Shown: in pieces, positions 1 through 12,017 of the stretch
How positions within the stretch are numbered: position 1 is the first letter of the stretch
How the letters are laid out: the number at the start of each line of letters is the position of its first letter
DNA from: Xanthoparmelia taractica
Taxonomy: Eukaryota > Ascomycota > Lecanoromycetes > Lecanorales > Parmeliaceae
NCBI GenBank assembly: GCA_033085395.1
Contig: JANQBS010000001.1
Coordinates: 186,001-250,000 of the forward strand
DNA length: 64,000 nucleotides
Direction: 5' to 3'
Made by a program: the position numbers and the translations under genes
The notes under the pieces: generated by a model
Database searches by the model: none
Told to the model about the DNA's origin: nothing
What the model saw: the letters and a program-made list of their open reading frames with translations, nothing else

Positions 1-1898
1 ACACAAGATGAATTGTGGATCAATGACTGTTTTGTTGCAAATGACGGTTTAAAAGGATTCGAAGGGTTAAATGATATGAGCTTTCAAGATAGCTATGAAA
101 CTGGTTCTGAAGACTGGTTGATTAGTAGGTGTACAGTACAGTACAGTAACTTGGTAAGTTGGTATATTCCTAGGAAAAGTACCAAGTCGTACCTTAGTTG
201 GTAGATCATTTTCAATTAAACTTAGCCTTGTCGCAATCTACCGACTTACCGAGCCAGTCAACAACCAAACGGAAACCGATCAGACGGACCGCCAAGACTG
301 CCTACTTTTTAATCTTCCTTAGGCTCACCGCTCAAACCCACCATTTATTACATCAAAAAACCTACTTTTTTTTTTTTATACAAGTACTTCGTACTTCGTA
401 ACCCAGCCGCCGGAACCTTGATTCCAAGCAACTGTCAAAAGCATCCACCCGCATGTCAGGAACAAGGTCTAAAATCAAAATATTACTTCGTATGCAACAA
501 CTCACCGCCTCGGGTCTGCCTAAATATCTTTTGTCTAGTATTATTCATGGAGTGGGCTTGTTACTCATACTCGTACGTTATCGGCGCCCTCACTAGAAAG
601 TGAAGTACATACTCTACTTTTCCTCATTCTCTTCTTCCTCTCTTCTCTTGCCCAAGATCGAAACGCGATAGCCCATTTCAAGCTTCTTCTCGACCGAGGA
701 AAGTCTCACAAGGTCAAATGTATGATACGGTACGGTTGATACCCTCTTTCAAGCCCCAAGTCCCTGGTCCTCCCGCACCTCCACCCCAAAAACCCCCCCT
801 CTTTTCCAAACCCCCAAAACCCCAAAAAAGGTTAAAATCCCCACCTATCTTCTTACCTTAAGGTACGAAGTACCGAAAGGGTGGGTAAGAAATGAAAGCA
901 AACATGGCACACACACACACACAAATCTAAATCCGCATCTCTCTCTCACTCTCAGAAAAGGTAGGTATCACCAAATTCAAAAAACATCTTTCAACATACG
1001 TATGACCAATCAATCCAACTTAACCTCTGAATCGCTCCATAAACCAAGGTAATCCATCATGATGCACGTTTTCAATCAAGGAAAAACCGCGATTCTACCG
1101 TTATCAATTCCTTACCTACCCCCTTTCCATTCGCATACCCTACCTTACCCTTACACCAACACGTAACCCAGCAAAAATAATACCTTGGCAACGACAATAA
1201 CAACAACAAATAACAAATAAACTAAATTGTTCATCTTCGCGTCATCAGGATTATATCGGCCAAGTATGTTGCGTGCCTCCCATCTTGTTTCGTATCATAT
1301 CGTGTCTTATCCTTTCGTATCATTATCACGTCTCCTCATAAAGTATAGATGAGCTCCGGATTCGGGGTGTGCGATTTTCATATAGTATGGTATGGTATAA
1401 CCTTTGATTTCATCGTATTAGCCTGTTCTTGTTGTTGCTGTTGTTGTTTATTAATCTGTTGATGATTGAGGCTCGTGGCATTCAAGCGATCAAGGGAAGC
1501 GAACGAGATAGAGAGAGGGAATGACTGCCTTGGACGGTTGGATAGAGATATCTGAAGGGAAGCCGGTGGGGGGGAGGGGGGGGGGGTAGGGAAGCCAGAG
1601 CAAGATTGTCGGCTTTTGTTGATGGGAATGTGAGAGGAGGGAAAGGGAAACGGAAGGGGAAACGGAAAAGGCTTCAAGGAAGGCTGGTGCAAGTCGGCAT
1701 GTTTACCATTTGCTCCTGGTCCGCAGCATAGAAAGATCAACCAAGTGTAAAATGAGAATCCAAAGCAAAAATCCGACGTGTCATTGAAAAAAAATTGTCA
1801 AGGCGTCGTAAGCCTGCCCTCATTGCTCTGTAAAACGCCTACCGATCGCCATCTATACCCATGTCCCAATTCCAATCCCATTCCGCAAACTACCTCTC
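1..1898. other. Intergenic, no supported gene
   Basis: Only short ORFs without recognisable domains. The stretch holds repeated TACGAAGTAC-like motifs, a CA microsatellite near 908-922, CTG/TTG triplets near 1431-1450 and a G-rich run near 1567-1590. A 120-codon minus-strand ORF (1378-1740) is low-complexity Pro/Ser/Gln and looks like simple-sequence read-through. Confidence 0.6.
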
Positions 1899-3094
1899 CT
1901 AGCGACCGACCCCGTTGTGCAATCCCGCCCTCCCGTTGCAGCGCGCGCCGTTCGTCGACCCCATCTTCCTCGTCTCCACAACAGGCGTCTTCAACTGTCC
2001 TCGTTCCAACGCGCTCTTGATGTTCTCGCAAACGAGCACCTCCATCTTCCGCTGCGTCTCCAACGTTCCCGTGCCCACATGCGGCAGGAGAACGCAATTC
2101 TCATTCCCAATCAGCCCGGGATGGATCTTCGGCTCATGCTCGTGCACGTCCAGGCCCGCGCCCCACACCTTCCCGCTCTCCAATGCCGCAACGAGCGCGT
2201 CCTCGTTGACAATGGGACCCCGGGCGGTGTTGATGAGGACCACGCCGTCTTTCATCCGGGCGAACTGTTCCCGTGAGATGAGACCACGAGTGCTGGCGTT
2301 GAGGGGAAGATGGACGCTGATGATGTCGCTCGTTCGGAGCAGCTCTTCGAAGCTCACGTATTTTGCGCCCACCAGGTTCTGCGACGCAGGCACCCGGGAT
2401 CGATTGTGGTATTGCACGCGCATGCCGAATGGAATCGCGCGCCGAGCCACTGCTGTCCCAATCCCGCCCATGCCCAGTATACCCAATGTTTTCCCTTCAG
2501 GCTCATGCGTCAAGCACATGCGTCCGCGCCATTTGCCTGCTCGGAGGGCGGTCGCCGGTACGTGGATTCTGCGAAGCGCACCGATGATGAGGAACAGCGT
2601 CGTGTCGGCTGTGGATGCGTCGACGGCGCCTGGGGTGTTGGACACGGAAATACCTCGATTCGCGCAAGCGGAGGCGTCGATTGAGTCGTAACCGGCGCCG
2701 TTGTGGGAAATGAATTTGACGCTTGAAGGGAGGACATTGACGAGTTCTTGATCGAAGCGGCCAGTCATCTAGGGAGAAAGGTCTTGTCAGCCTCCGCGTA
2801 GGAGGATTGTTCTTTGGCTCTGTGACTGGGGACTCGCCTGAGTTGAATCGTACGTTCTGGAAATTGCTACCACCCCGTCATAGACACCCGCTTTACAATC
2901 CGCGAGGAACTGATCTCTGGTGCCCTCATTGACTTCCTGCACCGGCATTTCGTCAGCGCTCTGCCCAAATGGGTCTCCCGAATTCGTCTTACGCGTAGTT
3001 CTGCAAGCGCTCCCAGGTCATTCCACTCCGCATGAGCAAGAATCACCTCGCCCAGGAGCAGAACAATAGGTTTCTTACCCTCCCACAGCAGCAT
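1899..3094 (-). CDS. D-isomer 2-hydroxyacid dehydrogenase (glyoxylate/hydroxypyruvate reductase type)
   Basis: Three exons: 3094-2993, 2936-2838 and 2768-1899, giving 356 aa. It should reduce glyoxylate or hydroxypyruvate with NAD(P)H in the cytosol. The NAD-binding GMGGIG lies at about residues 166-171. The catalytic triad is Arg250 (NTARG), Glu279 (HEHEP) and His297 (LLPH). Length matches the family. Intron 1 (56 nt) has a GCTGAC branch site. Intron 2 (69 nt) has a GC donor (CAG|GCGAGT) and restores the conserved stretch ISRTYDSTQ-MTGRFDQELV. The start was chosen just before the first beta strand; the frame stays open upstream to 3181, so the N-terminus could be longer. Exact substrate is inference; the family call is firm. 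The nearby glyoxal oxidase makes glyoxylate, so a shared pathway is possible. Confidence 0.9.
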
Positions 3095-3828
3095 GTTGAA
3101 TGCAGCAGCGACAGGCTGTAAAACACATAAGAGGAATGGGTGTTGGGTTTGGACCTTCGGATTGTGCAAGAGGAGAAGCAAAGCGCGTTGAATCGCCTGT
3201 TGATGTTGCGTTACCTTTGCAGTTTAAATAACCCGAACGTACAGGTCCAGTCTGGCCCCGATGGACAGGTTAGTGTTATCACTGGTTCCCCAAATGCAGG
3301 GATCGAAGCCGTTCTTTGTACAAAGCCCCGAACAGGGACAAGACCAGAAAAAGCAGTCATTCGCTGGGTGCTCACCCGCCAAGTGCTGGCAACGCATCGA
3401 GCCGTGGGGGTGTAGCCGTTGACTAAAGTACCCTCGGGACACCCAAGTGACCATGCCGCGCCCAAAGTGGGTTGTAATGGATGTGCTTGTAGACTGATTG
3501 GGGACTTGATGGTGGGCGAAACTTGATCACCGGGACCCTAAAGTGGGGCGCTATCCAGGGAGCTGTGACCTTGTAGATCGGCGGCACGGCCGCCCTAAGC
3601 TTTCGGCAATACTCGTCCCAATATGAGGGGCCCATGGGAAATCATATAGACTTGCGATGGCTAACCCGCTTTCCCCCCCCCCGCTTTAAAAAATGCATGA
3701 ACTAAAGTTGGCGTGCTGTCAGGCCCTGGGCCCAGCATTTGGGGCGCCCGTGGCGCTGATGGCCATTCTGAGTCTGGGTTCCCTTGTGGACCCCCCAATA
3801 GCGACGCCCTCAGCCGCAGCGCATCATC
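3095..3828. other. Intergenic between two minus-strand genes
   Basis: Contains the dehydrogenase promoter side and the 3' flank of the SDR gene. ORFs on both strands (for example 3140-3415 plus and 3423-3635 minus) show no domain. A C-rich run lies at 3674-3684. I see no gene. Confidence 0.6.
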
Positions 3829-4900
3829 TCACCTTCCCATCCAACCTCCATCAACGACTAGGCATCCCCCCGAGACGTATTGAGAAGCTGCACTTGCCAG
3901 GAACAAGACGGGTCCCTTGAAATCTTCCGGTGCCCCCCATCTCCCAGCCGGGATCCTCTCCCGGATACTCTTTGCCCTGTTTTCGTCCCCCATCAACGCG
4001 GCATTCATCTCGGTAGCGACGTACCCAGGGGCAATGGCATTGACTGAAATGCCTTTGCCTGCCCATTCGTTTGATAGAGCCTTGGTGAGCTGTGATACTC
4101 CTCCTTTGGAGGCAGCGTACGCTGGCACTGTAAACCCTCCTCTGCCCGTGTTCATTGTAGTTAGCATTTCCTCTTTGAGTCCAGGGATTAAACTGTTTGA
4201 CACAATGTTGCGAGCCCCACGAATGGGGAACCACGATCCCGGGGCTCTGACTTCCGTTCCAATTAGGAGAAAACAGGCTGGAAAAGACCCACTGAAAAGA
4301 AAGGAGGGAGGCGACGTTGATTATGCTTCCACGACGGCCTGCAGCATTGCGTTCCTGGCCAAGCATGTGGGCGCCGACATCGCGGCAGAGGGTAAAGACT
4401 GTGGTCAGATTGACTTGGATGATCTGTCGACGTTTGGTTCAGCCTTTAGCCCAAAGGAGGTCAAAGCGTACATAGCCACCTCGTTCCAGTCGTGGCTCGG
4501 AAATCGATGACTCGGATGTCTTGCTTGAACGCCCGCGCAATTCAACAGGATATCAATCCTGTGGCCGTCATGTAAGATGGCGGGCACAAGAGCCGCCACG
4601 CTGTCTTCCGAAGCAAGATTGGCCTCGTAGATGCCGGCTTTCCGGTGAAGCTTCTCAACCGCGATCTTGGTATCCGTGTGGGCGGTATTGCGCTGTCAGG
4701 AACGTAAGAAGGAAGTTCGATGCGGACTTAGCATAAGGGGAAGGGGTAGGTGACTGATTATTCACTTCAACAAGGAGAATATCTGCGCCCGCTTCAGCCA
4801 GAGCTAGCGCCATGGCTCGTCCGATCCCCCGGGTGCCGCCCGTGATCAGGGCGGTTTGACCCTCGAGTGAAAAGATAGACGGTAGCGGTGAGGAGGTCAT
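3829..4900 (-). CDS. Short-chain dehydrogenase/reductase (SDR, sugar-acid dehydrogenase-like)
   Basis: Four exons: 4900-4766, 4692-4480, 4423-4293 and 4141-3829, giving 263 aa, the normal size for a classical SDR. The Rossmann motif TGGTRGIG is at residues 20-27 and NCAG follows beta 4. The catalytic Ser lies in NVASL, and Tyr168/Lys172 form YAASK. Introns are 73, 56 and 151 nt; the last has a GCTAAC branch 19 nt before its AG. The long third intron is forced by the conserved join SFQ-GGFTVPAYAASK. The sequence resembles 2-deoxy-D-gluconate 3-dehydrogenase (KduD-like) proteins, but substrate cannot be read from sequence. Another in-frame ATG exists at 4936. It lies in tandem with the dehydrogenase downstream and the glyoxal oxidase upstream, all on the minus strand. 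Confidence 0.9.
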
Positions 4901-5481
4901 GTTGTTCGAGCGTAAAAGTACCTTAGTTGTACACAACTTGATGGCAAGTTTACAAGTGCCGAAGAGTTACCGTGACGTGCTTCCTAGTTCCTTTCTACTG
5001 TAGGTAATGCAAACAATCTTGGTGGCGTCAAGGCAAAAACAAAATCCCGTTTTCCTGATTCCACAAACCTCCAAAACAGATTGGCTGTCTGCACAATGAT
5101 CAATCATCACGTAAAAATTGTATGGTTGGAGTCCGATTTCTGATGATCATATTATTCTTACTAAGTTTGAATATCAAAAGAGCTACTTAATGCCAAGCCA
5201 TGATGCAGAACCCGGAGACGCATTGTTCTCAATCAAATGCCTCGCGTAGGCCCACGACCCAGGTATTTGGTTTTCAATATCGACGGTCGAAGGTCCGCCA
5301 TCCTCTCAATCTTGGCAAAATATATGCTAGCTCCCACCAGCAAAAAGATCGGGCAAAAGATCTGAACGTACAAGTAGAAGTAACATCCGAGGCAACTTCA
5401 GCCCTGTGGCGATAAGAAAGCAAACATTTCAAACAAGAATCCCACCTTCCAACTTTTCTGCCTGCATTATGAGCTCGTCCC
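4901..5481. other. Intergenic, SDR promoter region
   Basis: AT-rich stretch between the SDR start and the glyoxal oxidase stop. No ORF with a recognisable domain and no RNA gene seen. Confidence 0.6.
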
Positions 5482-8117
5482 TCAGGAAACCATGACAAAT
5501 CGCCCATGACCTGGCACGCCTCCACAAGTCACGTAGATCACATACGGCCCAGGTTGCGCAACATTCCGATTCGGTGGCATTGTAGCTGTCAATTTCTGGC
5601 TCGTAGCACCAGAAACGTATCCAGTGGTGTCAAGGAACAGCATCCGGTGATTCATATGCAAGCTATGCGTCACAAATCCCCCATGATACAGCACGACCGC
5701 ACAAACTTGGTTTCCGCCGGGGGCGGTAAATGAAACCGTGAATTTACTTCCGTCGGCTTTAAGAGTGGTGGAGGAGAGAACGATGTCTGTTGGGCGGGTG
5801 GGATTGTTTTGCAGGTAGGGAGGTGTGTAGATTTCCACCCGGAACTCCGTCACAAAGTCTTCCGACGGCGTTTGGTTGGGGACAGGGGTTAGAAGCGGCT
5901 GCTCGACAGGGTTGGAGCCAGCAACCATCAGTGTGCCGTCGAGTAAGAGTAGAGCTACAGAGTGATAGAGACGTGCAATGGTGGACTTGGCACCGGTCGA
6001 AAAGCGTTTGCCGACTGGCTTGGACGGGTCGTAGATCAGAGCTTCGAGGGTGGGATCAGTGGCCAGACCAAATCCCTGGGCTCCTTGACCGCAGCCATTG
6101 ACCCAGACGACGGTTCCGTCCGGAAGAAGAGTACCCTCTACCATACCTCGGCCTTCAGGCATCGACTCCATCTGCCACGTAGGATTGGTAGACAGGGGTT
6201 GAATGACACCGCAGCTGGGGTCTGTTGGACTTGTAATATCTTGATAAGCTCCTCCACCGCAGATTACTATTTCAGGTGCCCATCCGTTCGAGCTTGATAG
6301 AGGGAGGAGTACACTGCCACCTGTGTTGGGGTAGGTACGAAAGTCGCCTTCCAGATCAGGGAGGGTAGTGACAGTCTTGTTACCGGCCACATTGAAGATC
6401 TCGGCAGATTTAGAGACGAAAATAAACAGGTTGCCGTCATTCAAAAGGTGGACGAACGGATACATGTAGTAAGGCTGATTCTTCTCTAGGATGGCCAAGG
6501 GAATGCTCTCACCGTTAGTGAAGCCCTGGGCATTCAGGATTTCGTAAGTCGGATTGTTGTTGGTAGGGACTGTAGGATTCAGTCCATTCAGGCTTCCAGA
6601 AGCCACGAAGATACTGCTGTCAGGCATGGTTTGTGCTGTGGCATACCATCTCGCACTCGACAACTTGTTGCCAGGCTCGGCCCAGTTTGCTCCATTCAAA
6701 CTTGCATCAGTTGCGGAGCGCGTAAGATATCGAACAGCCGTAAATCCATCGCCAACGGTAGGGTCGATAAAATCGAGAGGCGCATTGCCACCAAGGGACA
6801 CGAATCGTCCATCGGCTAGGAAAGCGCCGCCGGAGCAGAAAGCATTAGTCTGAAAGAGCGGTCAGTCACACGCTAGAGACCAAGAGCGGTTCTACCCACA
6901 TAATACTGGATTCCTACAGGTTTGTTCGTTTCAGGATCATACTCTGCCGAATAGGCATATTGGCCGTCGGGAAGCTTAATCTGAGTGTAATTCTCTACCT
7001 TGTCAAGGAAGATCACTCGCCCGTTCGGCATCAGACCTGCATGCATAGCTGGCACGCCGGCTTGACCAACAACTTTGAAGGAACCAGGGTTCGGAGACGC
7101 GGGAGCAGGTGAGGGGCCTGGTACTGGGACTTCGGGAGGCCCGGTACACGGTCCGCTTTGACACCCACTACCGCAATGAGCGGTTGTCTTTCCACAGAAC
7201 TAGGAGATTGTCAACGATGGAATATGAAAGTTTTACTGTGAAATGATTACCCCGTAAAGAGAACAACAACCACCGTTTGGCCAATTACCACACACGGTGT
7301 TCCCATTCCCAGCGCCGCAAGTACCGTCAGTAGTATCACCGCCATTCGCAGGGCTACTCGAAGGCGAGCCTAGTACGGGTTCTTGAGTGCCAGATGCCGC
7401 TGCAGCTGAAGTGGACGTCCCAGTGCCGCCCCCAATGCCGCCCCCATTGCCACCAGCTGCGCCATCACATCCACTTTGGCAGCCAGCCCCACAGTGATCA
7501 GTAGTGTTGCCACACCATCCATAGGAGGAACAGCAAGTTCCTGTGTAAACGGTGCTGGCGGGGTCGCAGAGGAGGTCACCATTACCACGTCCACATTGGC
7601 CATTTGGGGAGTATGCCCGAGGCGTAGTCCCAGTCCCACCGGAGCCACCTGTGGTGCTAGAACATCCACTCTGGCAGCCGGCTCCACAGTAAGCGTCGGT
7701 ACTTCCACAATATCCATACTGGGAGCAGCAAGTTCCATGATAGCCCGTGGCGTTAGGATCACAAAGAAGGTCACGAGAACAAGAGCCGTCAGTAGAGTAA
7801 GCTCGAGGAACGAGGTCGTGAAGGGAACGGGGTTTGTAATGCTGCATCAGCTTGTGAGCGTCGCCTCTGAAGAACTCCGGAGAAGAATGGAGAGGCGCTT
7901 TGAGGCAGCTGCAATAAGTTAGCACTGGGCTCGGCGTCCAAGGCAATTATTGGTAAATAGCTCACGTCATGTCGTCGGCGCAGGACATGCCGCTCAAGCA
8001 TCCAACTGTGCCGGGAAGAGAAGCGTCACATGATAAGCCAACTTTGTACTTGACCGGGATGTTGGCCATGGCTTGCCCGAAGCATAGGCCAATGGACAGG
8101 GCGAGTGACGCCTTCAT
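5482..8117 (-). CDS. Secreted glyoxal oxidase with three CBM18 chitin-binding domains
   Basis: Four exons: 8117-7966, 7908-7251, 7199-6900 and 6849-5482, giving 825 aa. A signal peptide covers about residues 1-19. Three hevein-type chitin-binding modules (CBM18, eight-Cys pattern ending CGAGCQSGC or similar) lie near 91-133, 152-198 and 244-288, separated by Gly/Ser/Thr linkers. The catalytic half is a copper radical oxidase. Cys375 in TNAFCSGG and Tyr439 in ARWYATAQ fit the cross-linked Cys-Tyr cofactor. Tyr665-His666 (RLYHS) and His765 (VTHS) fit the copper ligands. Introns are 57, 51 and 50 nt with normal signals, two with good branch sites. The enzyme should oxidise glyoxal or methylglyoxal to the acid while making H2O2 outside the cell. 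The CBM18 modules suggest binding to chitin in its own or another wall. Substrate is inferred from family. Confidence 0.92.
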
Positions 8118-9387
8118 AGTGAACGACGGCTATTATTGTGCAGTATGATGGTGGATTATAAAGGATAAAGATATCGTTGATTCTCAGGTAGAAGTGAACA
8201 TCAATTAAGGGATACTTAGGGAAGGGAATCCTCGGTCTAGTCCGGACTTCGGCCAGCTAATCGGTAGTGTGGTGGTATCAGATCTGGTCACTGCCGGTGA
8301 GGTAAATATTACGCTTCCTAGTGACCGGGTAAGATCCGATTTGATGGTAGCCTTTGATTAAAGGATATGATTTAAATACTACCTCGTCACAGGTCAATGA
8401 GCAAGTCAATATATCCCTTCACTGCAAGCAGGCGAGGTCTCAATCAAACGAGTGTAGGTATTTTCGATTATGTTAGTATTGCCCCGGCTTCAGATTCCTT
8501 GCAAAGAGTGAATGGTGATTATAGAATGACAAGGAGGATGAAGGGTTGGATCATACTCCGTACATAAATAAGTGAAGAGCTCGAGCCCCCGTAATAAAGT
8601 GCATCTTTCATAAGTGGCTCGACTGCACCAGAGATTCGCATTGATCCAGTGGCTACTTCGCGCTCGCCGGTTCCCTGTTTTTCCTTTCTGCTGGCGCGGC
8701 TGCATGCAGGCCGTGGTGAATACGAGGGGAAGTAGAGATTTCACCGTCCAATAGGCGTTTGCTTGAATCACAGTTTAGCCTATAGGTGCGTGTTTTGCCG
8801 TCCCCTCCAATGCATAGGCGTGTCGCATCAGCGGGCATCTGCTGCCGCGCGACTGAAATAGCATAGTAGACGAGACTTCTGAATGCTTATTCTCCTCGAC
8901 GGCATGTCTAGAGGTTTCAATTACGTTAAAAGGTCTGAACCGTTATTATTCACGCTCCACACCGTTCTCTTTTGAACTGATTTGGACATGGCATCGCATG
9001 CTGTACCGTGCGCTTCGCATCAAGGAGATTCAGGACTCAGGAACAAAGAACGGCGTGCATGCACCTCCACCATACTTGGAGCAGGGTTCTCCACAACTGA
9101 TCTACACCACCGCATTTGGGGCTGCAGCAGTGCATGAACGAATCAGCGTGGTGAGGTACCTGCGCTCCCAAGGGTTGCAAAGATATGATGCTGGGAAAGC
9201 GCCTACAAAATTAAACATTAACCAGTCAACCGCTTGGGAATATGCCGATCCCTAATTTTAGCTCAAAGAGCGATTTTGTCATGAAGTACGCACTCGAGAC
9301 ACTCGACGCAGGAGATACTTCTACAGTGGTAAATGTAAAACACTTCAATTTATTTAGTCATCTCATCTATATACATCATGATTCGAT
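8118..9387. other. Intergenic, no supported gene
   Basis: Includes the glyoxal oxidase promoter and the 3' flank of the transporter gene. A plus-strand ORF at 8998-9255 and minus-strand ORFs at 8490-8838 have no recognisable domain and no splice-supported extension. Confidence 0.55.
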
Positions 9388-11501
9388 CTAGCTTATATCC
9401 CCATTTCCAAGCCTCCAAGCTCTTAGAGGCAGCGCCTGCAACTTCAACGCCGCCGGCCTGATATACAATACAAATGTGACCACCCCGACAATCACGCAAA
9501 CAACATTGGTAATGTAGTATCCATCTCGCGAGATATCGCATGTGCCGCCACCATCAAGACAACGGTGCTTCTCTGCTTCCGCAACACAGTCGAACGAGGC
9601 TGTAATGAGGGGCCCTTTGAGGACTTTCTCTGGCGGGGGCGAATTGGGTGGATGGCAAGTTGCGACGGTGAAGTAGTCGACAAACTTGAGAATGAAGAAG
9701 CGGGGGAATGTACCGCCGAGGTTCGAGACACTGATAGACTATTAGCTGTAGGCTCTGGAAAAATGCGCGAGGAGACCGGGGGAGCGTACGTCGCAAGTAG
9801 AGTCATGTATGTGCCGCCAATGGCTGGATCGGCGATCTTCGCATGGAAAGCTGAGATGGCGACAAACATAACTGTGTTTGTGAACGTGGAAAATATATGT
9901 GAGGCAATCACTGTGAGCAGATACCAAGGCTGTACGCCGTTGGTGGGGAATATCATCACCGCGAGTTGGGCTATACATGCTGCGACAAGGCGGCCGATAA
10001 AGGCCCAGCACCAGACGTGGATTGGGGGATTGGATGTGGACCAGCGGCCAGCGTAGTAGCCTAGACTGATTTCGAAGGGAAAGTCAATAAGGACTGTGAG
10101 AGCCAAGTCTTCTTGACTGAATCCCTTGTCGACGAGCTTGAGGTTTGTGACGGCATCGTTGGCTTGGAAGCCGATTTTGGCGATGAGGTGGATTATGATG
10201 ATGCTTTGTATGTTTCTGAGTCTGAGGATACCGAGCATGCTCCTGTAGACCTCAAGGATGCCGTCCTTTTCCTTCGTCTTGTCTTCTTTCTTCAGAATGG
10301 CAAGACCGAGGGTAACGAGCAGGTAGCCCCAGCCCCAGAAGGTAAGGTAGCCGCCTAAGGTCATGACGCCTTCAGTGCTGGGTATAGAGCGGAACCAGCG
10401 ATTGGCGAAATCAGGGGAGTTGAAGGCAAGGAAGACGGTGTAGGAGAGGAAATGGCCGCCGGTGAGACCTACGGTTTGCGCGGTGGAAGCATAGGAGAGA
10501 TTCTGCGGCGAGAGCAGTGTGAGAGCCCACCCATCGACTGCAATGTCTTGTGTTGCACAAAGGAAGACCAGAAAGAACCACCACCATGTAAATGACCAGA
10601 CGCCTGAGCCATCGCTTGCACCGGCAGCAACCATCATCTCTTTGACCCTTCCCCCAAGGTATATCATCCCTATGCCTGAGCACACCTGAATAGGCAGGAT
10701 CCAACTTTTTCTTCTTCCCAGCCTCGGACTCCATACTGCATCCACGATTGGACTCCATAGCAATTTCAACGAATATGGGTATGACGCTAGAGTGAAGACT
10801 CCGATTTGTCCGTACGAAAGATGTTGTTTCAGAAGGAAAGGCACAGATCCAGACGCTAATCCCATGGGTATCCCTTGTAGAAAGTACAAAAGCACTAAGA
10901 GCAAAAAGTTTCGTCTATCCTGTCGCGGCAGGTCAAAGAAACTCGAGTTCGGATTCGGCGTTATAGGTGTCTGCGGTGGCTCATTGTCGAGGGTAAAGCT
11001 CTCCCTGCTCATGAGATGGGCGGTTTGCGAGGCTGCGGTTGGGGACTCAAGGGAAGCATGCTTCCGCCGCATCTCGAGGTGAGAATCCATATTACCGTTG
11101 GCGTGGTTGTTCTGGCCTCCCGACGATGTCGACGAGGGTCGGTCTGGCTCTTGTAGAGAAGGCTTCTGGGATTTGCGTCCCATTTGAGAGTCGTCCGACT
11201 CTATGTCGAAGTTCAATGGAGAAGGCAACGGCTGAGGTTCTTCCTCGTCAAGACCGGCCGTTGAGAGAGGCTGTGGACGTCCTGGGGCAATCAGTCCGGC
11301 GCTTGTATCTGTTCGCTGCTCTTCAGTGTTGACCTGTGAGATTTGGCGGCTTGGTTCAGTATGATCTGGCTCTCCGAAAGACGGTGTGGTCGACTTTAGT
11401 TCTATTCGATTTGGCGACAGGTGGAATGTAGTATTCTCCTGTTGTTGGATCTCGGATTGTAGGATATTGTAAAGGAAAGTGTCGCCTGATGGAGTAGGCA
11501 T
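9388..11501 (-). CDS. Acetyl-CoA transporter (Acatn/SLC33A1 family, MFS)
   Basis: Two exons: 11501-9790 and 9730-9388, giving 684 aa. The first ~190 residues are a polar, Ser/Pro/Gln-rich extension. Then follow about a dozen hydrophobic segments starting at FLLLVLLYFLQGIPMGL, a signature of the family. ATQDIAVDGWALTLL and GGTYMTLLAT-VSNLGGTFPR are further family motifs. The 59-nt intron falls inside the latter, and its removal restores a C-terminal half with the Cys-rich luminal loop (CDGGGTCDISRDG-like) and a final TM segment. Human and yeast-type relatives move acetyl-CoA into the ER/Golgi for acetylation of glycans and proteins. Direction and compartment here are inferred. The disordered N-terminus is longer than in animal SLC33A1. 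Confidence 0.92.
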
Positions 11502-12017
11502 TCACGTATTTAGAGAAATCTTTTTCGAGCCGGCTCGAAAGACTCGTGTCTTAGTCATAGAACCTGAAACGATGCCTAATAGTATTGTGGGACGGTAAGT
11601 GAAATAATGAGGCTTTCCAATGCCGTCTCAGGTCAGGTCCAATGGCGGGATACTTTAGTCGTTGTGGACACGATGCTCCTTCGCTGATCACGTGACTTGG
11701 CGATGCCAAGATTCTCCCATTCAACACACTGTCCCACTCTGTTTGTCTGTCTCTAACTTAATTGTGACGAACTTCGATTCTCATACACCTGGACGAAGCC
11801 CAAATCGTAACACATCCTCTATGGGGTTGTTCTGTCTTGAGTCGCAATTACCTGCTCAAGGTCAAATGGTCCCATGAACCAACACTAGAACGACTGTTTC
11901 CGTACTATCTTTACATACTTGAACACAAGGACCGGCTATTTGACTGCTTCAGTTTTTATCTCACTCACTCTCGCAGCTACATGTAGAGTACTCTCATTCG
12001 CTATACAAGTATTAATC
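11502..12017. promoter_or_regulatory. Divergent intergenic region: transporter / DUF7918 gene
   Basis: The 516 bp separate two divergently oriented starts and must hold both promoters. No distinctive operator was recognised. The plus-strand frame is open from 11919 without domain content. Confidence 0.5.

Noticed and set aside
1378..1740. 120-codon minus-strand ORF
   Set aside because: Low-complexity Pro/Ser/Gln sequence from simple repeats; no domain, no conserved splice context.
1915..2691. 258-codon plus-strand ORF opposite the dehydrogenase
   Set aside because: Antisense shadow of a well-supported conserved gene.
8490..8838. Overlapping minus-strand ORFs upstream of the glyoxal oxidase
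   Set aside because: No domain, no consistent start or splice pattern; could not support as a gene.
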